A stretch of DNA of 8,080 nt from Candidatus Heimdallarchaeota archaeon (GTDB lineage: Archaea > Asgardarchaeota > Heimdallarchaeia > Heimdallarchaeales > Heimdallarchaeaceae): contig JAGLTP010000102.1 of assembly GCA_023135215.1 (NCBI GenBank), positions 1 to 8,080 on the forward strand, read 5' to 3'. Below are positions 1 to 4,328 of the stretch, one piece after another. Each line of letters begins with the position of its first letter. The first letter of the stretch is position 1. The notes under the pieces are model-generated. The model made no database searches. It was not told the DNA's origin and saw only the letters and a program-made list of their open reading frames with translations. Position numbers and translations under genes: made by a program.

Positions 1-117
1 ATCAATTCCTGCCCAGCTTCCAATTATTAACGTGAATAGTATCCCTTCTAAAATTGCTATCATAAGGTATGCTCCACCATAAAAAAATAGTAGGTCTCGT
101 TTTTTTAATTCTGTCAC
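1..117 (-). CDS. N-terminus of a membrane protein (partial, runs off the left edge)
   Basis: The minus strand is open from a GTG at 117-115 to the window edge, 39 codons. It begins with a short polar stretch (TELKKRD) followed by a strongly hydrophobic, glycine-containing segment (about residues 9-36, including LFFYGGAYLMIAILEG), which looks like one long or two short membrane helices. A stop lies in frame a few codons upstream (144-142) and GTG is the only reasonable start. A TTTAAA box at 141-146 is about 27 bases from the GTG, so the message may be leaderless. The family cannot be recognised from 39 residues. It is transcribed away from the rest of the window. Confidence 0.55.
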   Translation of the reverse strand, partial: MTELKKRDLLFFYGGAYLMIAILEGILFTLIIGSWAGID

Positions 118-140
118 ATGAAGAAGAAAGTAAAAGTCGT

Positions 141-146
141 TTTAAA
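141..146 (-). promoter_or_regulatory. TATA-like box for the left-edge membrane protein
   Basis: TTTAAA, read on the minus strand after an AAC context, centred about 27 bases from the GTG start at 117. This is the spacing expected of an archaeal TATA box driving a leaderless or nearly leaderless message. The region is very AT-rich, so a chance match is possible. Confidence 0.3.
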
Positions 147-239
147 GTTAACGTATTGTCATTTTTATAACTAAAAATCCCTCAAAATCAAGTAAAATGC
201 AAATTTTCTAAGAAAACATTATCTTGTTTTAAATTTTCG

Positions 240-253
240 TCTCATTTATGAGA
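240..253. repeat. Perfect inverted repeat TCTCAT-TT-ATGAGA
   Basis: A 6-bp perfect inverted repeat with a 2-base centre lies just upstream of the TATA-like box at 258-264. Its place suggests a protein-binding site rather than an RNA hairpin, since it lies upstream of the predicted transcription start. No regulator can be assigned. Confidence 0.3.
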
Positions 254-257
254 AAAG

Positions 258-264
258 TATATAA
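258..264 (+). promoter_or_regulatory. Strong TATA-box match (TATATAA) with no protein gene downstream
   Basis: TATATAA preceded by a purine-rich AGAAAAG that could serve as the BRE element. Transcription would begin near 285-290. No open frame with a start codon follows for more than 200 bases, but a run of inverted repeats does (309-369). This suggests either a small RNA gene or a distal promoter with a long leader for the regulator at 524. Confidence 0.35.
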
Positions 265-308
265 GTGAAATTATCAACGTACAATTACTAGAACCTTTGA
301 GTCGGATA

Positions 309-331
309 AATACCAGAAAAAACTGGTTATT
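309..331. repeat. Inverted repeat AATACCAG / CTGGTTATT
   Basis: The arms at 309-316 and 323-331 pair with one bulged T, around a six-A loop. It contains a GC-bearing CCAG/CTGG core, which makes it a more convincing hairpin than the pure AT repeats nearby. It is the first of three hairpins in tandem. Confidence 0.4.
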
Positions 332-333
332 AG

Positions 334-356
334 AATACATATTAGAAATATGTATT
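334..356. repeat. 10-bp perfect inverted repeat AATACATATT-AGA-AATATGTATT
   Basis: This is the longest perfect inverted repeat I found in the window: two 10-base arms with a three-base centre. It could be an RNA hairpin within the candidate small RNA or a dimeric regulator's operator. It has no neighbouring T-tract, so it is not a terminator. Confidence 0.45.
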
Positions 357-369
357 GAAACCATTTCAA
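355..369. repeat. Inverted repeat TTGAAA-CCA-TTTCAA
   Basis: A 6-bp perfect inverted repeat with a three-base centre. It overlaps the end of the preceding repeat by two bases. It is the third member of the tandem hairpin run in this intergenic region. Confidence 0.35.
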
Positions 370-405
370 AGTATGTTAATTAGTGGTAGTTGGTTCTCCC
401 AAACA

Positions 406-412
406 TTTATAA
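406..412 (+). promoter_or_regulatory. TATA box for the winged-helix regulator
   Basis: TTTATAA lies about 115 bases before the ATG at 524. Transcription would start near 433-437, giving an untranslated leader of roughly 90 bases. That is long compared with the near-leaderless arrangements elsewhere in the window. The predicted leader contains the inverted repeats annotated at 447-470. Confidence 0.4.
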
Positions 413-446
413 GGGTAAAAGTTAGGGGACATTATCGCTGACAAAC

Positions 447-470
447 AGTCGACTCTTAGAGACGCTCTAA
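447..470. promoter_or_regulatory. Operator-like inverted repeats in the regulator's leader
   Basis: Two inverted repeats lie side by side: AGTCGACT (447-454, perfect 8-base palindrome) and TTAGAG-ACG-CTCTAA (456-470, 6-bp arms). A third, CAAC-A-GTTG, follows at 487-495. All lie between the predicted transcription start and the regulator's ATG, where bound protein would block transcription. Autoregulation by the downstream winged-helix protein is inferred, not shown. Confidence 0.3.
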
Positions 471-511
471 AGCGTAAGACAATCAACAACAGTTGGTTGA
501 AAACAAAATAC

Positions 512-516
512 AGGTG
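512..516 (+). promoter_or_regulatory. Ribosome binding site AGGTG choosing the ATG at 524
   Basis: AGGTG ends seven bases before ATG 524. A TTG at 497 in the same frame would add nine residues, but AGGTG would then lie inside the gene. The site therefore favours the shorter protein. Confidence 0.6.
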
Positions 517-523
517 TATAAAA

Positions 524-796
524 ATGAAGAGGCGTAAACTACCTCGCGGTGGTGAGGACATAATTAAAGTCCTAGATATAAGCGGTCCTATGACTCAAAA
601 GCAAATATTAGGGTCAGTAGACCAACCTGAAAGGACCGTACGTTACGGTATAAGAAGGTTACTGGAGAAGGGTATCCTTAAGAAAATGTCTAATTTAAGT
701 GACATGCGCAGTGTGTTTTATTATCTTGATCCTGAAATCAGGGACAACTTTGAGTTCCTTGTAGAAGACAAGATTGAGATTAGTCAAGAAGCTTAG
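524..796 (+). CDS. Small winged helix-turn-helix DNA-binding protein
   Basis: A 90-residue basic protein with the layout of an archaeal winged helix-turn-helix regulator. Residues 8-20 form a first helix (GGEDIIKVLDISG). An 'MTQKQI' helix follows, then the recognition helix around PERTVRYGIRRLLEKGIL, and then a two-strand wing around residues 52-66 ending in YYLDP. The pattern resembles MarR/ArsR-type and other archaeal single-domain regulators, in which such proteins bind operators as dimers. No ligand or metal site is visible, so the signal it senses is unknown. It stands alone, with its own TATA box, a leader containing inverted repeats and a strong terminator, which makes autoregulation plausible. 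Start chosen from the AGGTG at 512-516. Confidence 0.75.
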   Translation: MKRRKLPRGGEDIIKVLDISGPMTQKQILGSVDQPERTVRYGIRRLLEKGILKKMSNLSDMRSVFYYLDPEIRDNFEFLVEDKIEISQEA

Positions 797-805
797 TTTG
801 CCTTT

Positions 806-868
806 GGAGCACAGGCTCCGTTTATTCTGGGAGAGAAAGGGACTCCGTCCCTCTTTTTTTATTTTTTT
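806..868 (+). terminator. Double hairpin plus T-tract terminator of the regulator gene
   Basis: Ten bases after the stop comes GGAGC-ACAG-GCTCC (806-819), then AGGGAC-TCC-GTCCCT (838-852), followed directly by runs of T (854-860 and 862-868). Both stems are unusually GC-rich for this sequence. Archaeal termination depends chiefly on the T-tract, so the hairpins may instead protect the 3' end of the message. Confidence 0.7.
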
Positions 869-906
869 CAATTTTTCTTTCGTGTTTCCATAATAGCAAA
901 CACAAA

Positions 907-914
907 TTATATTA
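907..914 (+). promoter_or_regulatory. TATA-like box for the 103-aa gene and GTPase
   Basis: TTATATTA centred about 30 bases before ATG 941. This spacing would put the transcription start within a few bases of the start codon, meaning a leaderless or nearly leaderless message. It would serve both overlapping genes, since no gap separates them. Confidence 0.4.
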
Positions 915-940
915 ACGCTAGTATCTTTTCCTTATTTGTT

Positions 941-1252
941 ATGACTGAACTTTCCCCGCTTGAAGAGTTTGATAAGCTAGAACAAGTTGCATCTTGGATG
1001 CTATCCATTGTTTCAGCTTATGAAAAAGGAGCTTTAGATCGAAAAACAACTTCAGCTCTGGCAAGGAGAGCTCAAAAGAAGATAAGGAGACACATCCCTA
1101 ATGATTATGAGAAAGATCATAAGGAGATAATAGAAGATCTTTGTATTTCATTATCTACCATTGATAGAGCTGTGGGAAGTTTTGAAAGATTCTTTTTGAC
1201 TAGTCTCAAAGAGGAGATTGAAACCATAATTAAGACACTAGAAGATGAATGA
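941..1252 (+). CDS. Small all-helical protein of unknown function, paired with a small GTPase
   Basis: A 103-residue charged protein that I do not recognise. It is predicted to be entirely helical: about residues 6-28, 33-50, 56-76 and 78-102, with a turn at EKGALDR. It has no signal peptide, membrane segment or cysteine pair. Its 3' end overlaps the start of the GTPase gene by eight bases in an ATGAATGA arrangement, so the two are translated as a coupled pair. A functional tie to the GTPase (regulator, effector or scaffold) is the natural inference. The first hairpin (about residues 17-50, with the YEKGALD turn) has the loose spacing of the helical hairpins in ESCRT-I headpiece subunits, but this is too weak to name it. 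Start is ATG, supported by the TATA box at 907-914. Confidence 0.75.
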   Translation: MTELSPLEEFDKLEQVASWMLSIVSAYEKGALDRKTTSALARRAQKKIRRHIPNDYEKDHKEIIEDLCISLSTIDRAVGSFERFFLTSLKEEIETIIKTLEDE

Positions 1253-1796
1253 AATGAGTACCCAACCTGATTTTAATTTCAAGATTTTATTACTTGGTAA
1301 CGCTGCCGTAGGAAAAACCAGTCTAGTTCAGCGTTTTGTTCACGACAGATTTGACAGTTCATATCTTATGACAATAGGAATGGAACCTTCGGAGAAGCAT
1401 GTGAAATTAAAAGATGGAACACATGTAGCGCTTTCTATCTGGGATCTTGCAGGACAAGAACGATTTCGTTTTATCAGACACACTTTTTACAAGGGTGCCA
1501 AAGCGGCATTGTTAGTCTTTGATCTTACTAGAGAAGCAACTCTGAGTGACTTAAAGAAATGGGATAAGGAGTTTATTGATAACTGTGGTTCTTCAGTTAT
1601 TAAAATTCTAGTAGGAAATAAACAAGATCTCAAGAATCAGATAGCGGTATCAGACAAAGAGTGTCAAGAGACCCATAAAAAACTCAAAAGTCTTCATTAT
1701 ATAAGAACAAGTGCTCTTACTGGAGAACATGTTGACGATGCTTTCACCAAAATTGCAAAATCATTAGTTGAACTAGCAAATAAGGATTTAGCATAA
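1245..1796 (+). CDS. Ras/Rab-type small GTPase
   Basis: A 183-residue single-domain GTPase with all five G motifs. These are the P-loop GNAAVGKT (18-25), the switch I threonine in MTIG (T43), WDLAGQE (66-72, with the catalytic-type Gln71), NKQD (125-128) and TSAL (155-158). WDLAGQERF and the MTIG context are closest to the Rab/Ras/Arf-like superfamily that is greatly expanded in Asgard archaea. It binds and hydrolyses GTP as a molecular switch. The C-terminus ends ANKDLA with no cysteine, so it lacks a prenylation site and would need another way to reach membranes. It overlaps the preceding 103-aa gene by eight bases. A second ATG at 1254 is an alternative start with little consequence. The downstream partner is unknown. 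Confidence 0.93.
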   Translation: MNEMSTQPDFNFKILLLGNAAVGKTSLVQRFVHDRFDSSYLMTIGMEPSEKHVKLKDGTHVALSIWDLAGQERFRFIRHTFYKGAKAALLVFDLTREATLSDLKKWDKEFIDNCGSSVIKILVGNKQDLKNQIAVSDKECQETHKKLKSLHYIRTSALTGEHVDDAFTKIAKSLVELANKDLA

Positions 1797-1798
1797 AT

Positions 1799-2467
1799 CT
1801 ATTTATCTTTCTTTTTTGCAGTTTTTTCTTGTTCTTCTGCTTCTTCTTTCACAATCTCATCTAATTCTTCATCATCAAAAAGCAAAATACTATCAAGAAC
1901 GTTTTCTAGTAATGGTCTTTCTGGTGGAGCTATTATTCCATCTTCAGAATCAGCTAGATCTACTTCTAAAGATGATAAATCAGCTCTCGCACCTGTAGTT
2001 CTAAAACTCATATTACCTACAGTACCCATATTTTGTATCAATGATTTCATTGATGTAATTTCATCGCGTAGATCCTTGATAGATGTTAAATCACCAATCT
2101 GTTCGCTGAATTTTTCCAGAATTTTATCTACTTCTTCAATTTTCGTTTGAGTTTTCTCGTCAAATTTCTGTCTATTTTCGAAGATTTTTGATAGTTTTCC
2201 ATCTGTAACTGGAGTATCCATCTGTGGTAGTTGACGCAGTACTCTAGTAGTTGTTGTTGAAAATTCCATCTTTGTTTTCCCGAGAATCCCAAATTTCTCC
2301 TTATGATGAGACTTTAAAGCTTCCAAAATAGCATTTTCTTGGCTACCATAGTGTATTGCTAAATCTTCCAATAAATCAAAGAAATCCATAGGAATAGCTA
2401 GTTCTATAATTCTAGCTATTCTTTGTTTTCTATTTTCATCAAACATTAAAGTAGCCTCAATATTCAT
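1799..2467 (-). CDS. Coiled-coil protein of unknown function with acidic/lysine tail
   Basis: A 222-residue cytosolic protein that I do not recognise. Residues 12-60 look like a small helical domain. Residues 91-147 carry heptad-like spacing with many Lys/Glu, consistent with a coiled coil. Residues 150-185 are low in structure (with PPERP), followed by an acidic helix and a lysine-rich end (AKKKDK). There are no cysteines, no catalytic motif and no membrane segment. It converges on the GTPase gene, with two bases between the stop codons. It diverges from the deacetylase gene across 124 bases that carry a TATA box for each direction. The composition suggests a scaffold or polymer-forming or adaptor protein, but no function can be assigned. 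Confidence 0.75.
   Translation of the reverse strand: MNIEATLMFDENRKQRIARIIELAIPMDFFDLLEDLAIHYGSQENAILEALKSHHKEKFGILGKTKMEFSTTTTRVLRQLPQMDTPVTDGKLSKIFENRQKFDEKTQTKIEEVDKILEKFSEQIGDLTSIKDLRDEITSMKSLIQNMGTVGNMSFRTTGARADLSSLEVDLADSEDGIIAPPERPLLENVLDSILLFDDEELDEIVKEEAEEQEKTAKKKDK
1812..1827 (+). terminator. T-tract terminator of the GTPase, inside the opposing gene
   Basis: Two six-T runs (1812-1817 and 1822-1827) follow the GTPase stop by 15-30 bases, with more T-rich sequence after. They are the complement of the lysine codons at the C-terminus of the minus-strand gene. Hairpin-less T-tracts are the known archaeal termination signal, so the opposing gene's Lys-rich tail may double as the terminator. 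Confidence 0.45.
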
Positions 2468-2496
2468 CTTCTTCTTTTATTTAAGATAGATTTTGC

Positions 2497-2504
2497 TATT
2501 TATA
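2497..2504 (-). promoter_or_regulatory. TATA box (TATAAATA) for the coiled-coil gene
   Basis: Reads TATAAATA on the minus strand, centred about 33 bases before the ATG at 2467. Transcription would start near 2474 with a leader of about seven bases. It is one of the best TATA matches in the window. Confidence 0.5.
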
Positions 2505-2563
2505 GTATTTGTGGAATTAAGATACATAAATACAAAAAATATGTTTTAATGAAACACAAAATT

Positions 2564-2573
2564 AAAATTATAA
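2564..2573 (+). promoter_or_regulatory. TATA-like box for the deacetylase gene
   Basis: AAAATTATAA centred about 23 bases before ATG 2592. No ribosome binding site is visible between it and the ATG (AACAATTCTA), which fits a leaderless message. Confidence 0.35.
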
Positions 2574-2591
2574 GCATCTTAAACAATTCTA

Positions 2592-3299
2592 ATGACTGAA
2601 GAAGAAAAGACCATATTTGCTTGTTTTGCTCATCCCGACGATGAAATTTCTAGCATAGGCAGCCTTTGTAATCACGTTGACAAAGGGGATAGTGTAATTT
2701 TAGCATGGACTACAAGCGGTGAAATGGCATCTCATTTTAATGGAATGGAGTTTGAAGAAGTTAAGAAAATTCGAGAAGAACAGGGTAAAGAGGTAGGAGA
2801 GATTGTAGGGTGTGAAACTCTATTCTTGGATTATGGTGACACACATGTAAGATCAACCAGAGAAAATGCGTTGAAAATGGCAAAAGTGATAGCTGAGATA
2901 AAACCAGATGCAGTTATTACTTGGTCGTTAAATACAAGACACCCAGATCATCGAGGTACAGCGCAGATAATTTACGATGCCATAACTTATGCAAGAATAC
3001 CTCATATTACAGGTCCTATTTCCCCACATCGTCCTCCTTTACATATTCCAATGTTTCTATACTACGAGGAATTCTCTAGATTACCTGTAATCCACATTGA
3101 CATTAGTAAGAATTTTGAGAAGGTTCAAAAAGTAGCAAAATTATATGGGGATTTCTATAAATGGGAAAGAGTAAGTGATTGGTTAAATACAATGAAACGT
3201 GCAGATGGCTTACGTTGTGGAGTAGACTATGCAGAAAAATTCAATCTTTTGACTAGATATTCCCCTGTAGAAAAATATCTGCCTATAAACAAAAGGTAA
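2592..3299 (+). CDS. PIG-L/LmbE-family zinc-dependent deacetylase
   Basis: A 235-residue protein with the two signature motifs of the PIG-L/LmbE/MshB/BshB family. AHPDDE at residues 13-18 supplies two zinc ligands (His14, Asp17) and the catalytic aspartate (Asp16). HPDHRG at 117-122 supplies the third zinc ligand (His120). Family members remove the N-acetyl group from N-acetylglucosamine attached to inositol, malate or other groups. They act in GPI anchor, mycothiol, bacillithiol or antibiotic pathways, and many archaeal members have unknown substrates. Length matches the family. No membrane anchor is seen, unlike eukaryotic PIG-L. The tail after residue 150 is family-variable. The substrate here could be a sugar lipid or a thiol cofactor precursor, which the neighbours do not decide. 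The frame opens cleanly at ATG 2592. Confidence 0.88.
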   Translation: MTEEEKTIFACFAHPDDEISSIGSLCNHVDKGDSVILAWTTSGEMASHFNGMEFEEVKKIREEQGKEVGEIVGCETLFLDYGDTHVRSTRENALKMAKVIAEIKPDAVITWSLNTRHPDHRGTAQIIYDAITYARIPHITGPISPHRPPLHIPMFLYYEEFSRLPVIHIDISKNFEKVQKVAKLYGDFYKWERVSDWLNTMKRADGLRCGVDYAEKFNLLTRYSPVEKYLPINKR

Positions 3300-3322
3300 T
3301 GTGAGTAAGACATAATAAAATG

Positions 3323-3352
3323 TTTTCCCAAGTATTTGCGTTATTTGGAAAA
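3323..3352. repeat. Imperfect inverted repeat after the deacetylase gene
   Basis: TTTTCC (3323-3328) and GGAAAA (3347-3352) are perfectly complementary, and the pairing can continue inward through CAA/TTT with a mismatch. No T-run follows on the plus strand, so it is at best a 3'-end hairpin. It could also be chance in AT-rich sequence. Confidence 0.2.
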
Positions 3353-3407
3353 TATGAAATAGATGGTAGTTTGTGTTTAAGAAAAGTAAACTTAAAAGCT
3401 GTTATAG

Positions 3408-3424
3408 CAGTCATATAATGACAG
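3408..3424. promoter_or_regulatory. Palindrome CAGTCATATAATGACAG ahead of the PDCD5-like gene
   Basis: GTCAT-ATA-ATGAC (3410-3422) is a perfect 5-bp inverted repeat, extended by C and G after one mismatch. It lies 10-26 bases before ATG 3434 and contains CATATAAT. It is too close to the ATG to be a normal TATA box, but well placed as an operator. A TATA-like CTTAAAAG at 3391-3398 is a better promoter candidate. Confidence 0.3.
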
Positions 3425-3433
3425 TGTAGTGAT

Positions 3434-3823
3434 ATGACAGAAGACAAGGAACTAGAGAAAATTAGGGGGAAAAAAACCCAAGAGCTTCTAAGAATCGCAG
3501 AACAGAGAAAAAAGAGGATGGAAGAATTAAAAGAGGCAGAAGAAGCTCCAAAAAATATAGAAGAAAAAGATAAGTTAGCATTGATGCAGTTTTTTCTAGT
3601 ATCAGAAGCATATGAATATTGGATACAATTATACGACAGTTCGGATAAAAAACAAACAGCAGAAACGATTTTCAAGAATGTGCTTTATATGATAAAAATA
3701 GGTTTCATGGAAGGAAAGCAAGTTAATAGAATAGGTATTAAGAAGCTAGAAAGAGATATTGAAGGAATTCCACCATCTATTACAATTAAAAGGAAAGGAG
3801 AAAAGAAAAGAACTGTAAAATAA
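3434..3823 (+). CDS. Divergent PDCD5-like (TFAR19) protein
   Basis: A 129-residue protein with the outline of archaeal/eukaryotic PDCD5. It has an N-terminal charged helix beginning ELEKIRGKKTQELL (6-19), a Lys/Glu-rich stretch (22-46), and a helical core starting LALMQFFLVSEAYEYW (48-63), which corresponds to the family's LRQILTPEAR region. A second core helix follows (about 75-92), then IKKLERDIEG and the closing basic strand SITIKRKGEKK (115-125), like the family's KI(T/R)I.RR end. Canonical PDCD5 is usually recognisable by the TPEAR motif, which is degraded here, so this may be a paralogue rather than the standard copy. Family members are small helical-bundle proteins linked to nucleic acid and chaperonin binding in different systems; the archaeal role is unsettled. 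It sits between the deacetylase and ubiquitin genes. Confidence 0.55.
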   Translation: MTEDKELEKIRGKKTQELLRIAEQRKKRMEELKEAEEAPKNIEEKDKLALMQFFLVSEAYEYWIQLYDSSDKKQTAETIFKNVLYMIKIGFMEGKQVNRIGIKKLERDIEGIPPSITIKRKGEKKRTVK

Positions 3824-3835
3824 AGTATAAGTCAG

Positions 3836-3853
3836 TTTTTTGCTTTATTTTTT
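3836..3853 (+). terminator. Double T-tract terminator after the PDCD5-like gene
   Basis: Two six-T runs (3836-3841 and 3848-3853) begin 13 bases after the stop, with no hairpin. This is the usual archaeal termination signal and would separate this gene's transcript from the ubiquitin gene. Confidence 0.5.
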
Positions 3854-3885
3854 AGCACTTCTATTCTCAGAATGATTTGGTAAGC

Positions 3886-3893
3886 TTTAATAA
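3886..3893 (+). promoter_or_regulatory. TATA-like box for the ubiquitin gene
   Basis: TTTAATAA about 50 bases before ATG 3939 would place transcription near 3913, giving a leader of about 26 bases. A small inverted repeat, TAATGA-ATAAG-TCATTA (3891-3907), overlaps it. A second AT-rich box, CATTAAAAAA (3903-3912), is an alternative giving an almost leaderless message. Confidence 0.3.
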
Positions 3894-3938
3894 TGAATAA
3901 GTCATTAAAAAATTAGAAGCAATTTGGTGTTAGATAAA

Positions 3939-4175
3939 ATGCGAATTTCAGTAGTAACAGCTATCGGTGGAGGATCAATCGAACTAGATGTAGATCCACA
4001 TTCAACAGTGGCTCAATTAAAAAGAGAAGTAGCGAAGAAGAAAAAAATACCTGCTAATACAGTAATCATTGTTTTTCATGGAAAACAACTTGATGATAGT
4101 GAAATTTTGAAGCAGACAGGTATGATGGACGGAGACAAGTGCTATTTGATTGCAAGAACCAAAGGTGGTTTTTAA
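3939..4175 (+). CDS. Ubiquitin (Asgard-type, precursor ending Gly-Gly-Phe)
   Basis: A 78-residue protein that lines up with eukaryotic ubiquitin along its whole length. MRISVVTAIGGGSIELDVDP (1-20) matches the first beta hairpin. VAQLKREVAKKKKIP (24-38) matches the main helix and its IP end. FHGKQLDDSEIL (46-57) matches FAGKQLEDGRTL, so the position of Lys48 is kept as Lys49. ARTKGGF (72-78) matches the RLRGG tail plus one residue. Processing to expose Gly77 would be needed before E1 can adenylate it. Hydrophobic-patch positions are conservatively changed (Ile44 equivalent is Val45; His68 equivalent is Tyr69). ATG 3939 gives exactly the ubiquitin N-terminus; a TTG at 3924 would add five residues and is less likely. 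It has its own promoter and terminator and precedes the E1 gene. Confidence 0.93.
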   Translation: MRISVVTAIGGGSIELDVDPHSTVAQLKREVAKKKKIPANTVIIVFHGKQLDDSEILKQTGMMDGDKCYLIARTKGGF

Positions 4176-4204
4176 TCAGATAATTTCTTCTCCACTTTTG
4201 TTAA

Positions 4205-4239
4205 AGAATCAAAAGCATGATTCTACGTTATTTTTATTT
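4205..4239 (+). terminator. Hairpin plus T-tract terminator of the ubiquitin gene
   Basis: AGAATCA (4205-4211) and TGATTCT (4218-4224) form a perfect 7-bp stem around a six-base loop. A T-rich tract (4228-4239) follows. It lies 30 bases after the ubiquitin stop and about 90 bases before the E1 start, which suggests ubiquitin is expressed as its own short message. Confidence 0.5.
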
Positions 4240-4315
4240 ACAAATTCATTGTTACTTTTAGATTGTTAGATTAAAAAGAAACATATATCAGTTTCATTAA
4301 GAAAGATATTGATTA

Positions 4316-4321
4316 GAGGTG
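4316..4321 (+). promoter_or_regulatory. Strong ribosome binding site GAGGTG of the E1 gene
   Basis: GAGGTG ends seven bases before ATG 4329 and is among the clearest Shine-Dalgarno matches in the window. An ACATATATC box at 4281-4289 is a possible TATA element giving a short leader containing this site. Confidence 0.6.
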
Positions 4322-4328
4322 CTACCTT

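Larger units (their letters stand above)
285..402 (+). ncRNA. Candidate structured small RNA of unknown family
   Basis: This stretch begins about 25 bases after a strong TATA box. AGAACC (290-295) is complementary to GGTTCT (392-397) and would close a domain. Inside it are three consecutive hairpins at 309-331, 334-356 and 355-369; the last two share two bases, so they cannot both form completely. A further small hairpin, TTGG-TTCTC-CCAA (390-402), would compete with the closing stem. The layout resembles a multi-branched RNA, but no tRNA, RNase P, SRP or box C/D signature is present. In AT-rich DNA some of this pairing arises by chance. Alternatives are operator sites or an untranslated leader. 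Confidence 0.25.

Noticed and set aside
370..440. tRNA-like stretch (AGTGGTAGTTGGTTC resembles a D-arm or T-arm fragment)
   Set aside because: No 7-bp acceptor stem, no anticodon stem and no GTTCRANNC T-loop can be laid out around it; the match is to short common words only.
497..523. Upstream TTG start adding nine residues to the winged-helix protein
   Set aside because: The well-spaced AGGTG lies inside this extension and points to ATG 524.
376..561. Minus-strand 61-codon open frame
   Set aside because: It lies antisense to the promoter, leader and start of the winged-helix gene, has a low-complexity hydrophobic composition and no plausible promoter.
1816..1998. Plus-strand 60-codon open frame rich in Leu/Gln/His
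   Set aside because: Its composition is the mirror of the lysine/glutamate codons of the minus-strand coiled-coil gene; a shadow frame.
3283..3675. Minus-strand 130-codon open frame
   Set aside because: Overlaps most of the PDCD5-like gene in antisense and is Ser/Phe/Leu-rich as expected from reversed Lys/Glu codons.
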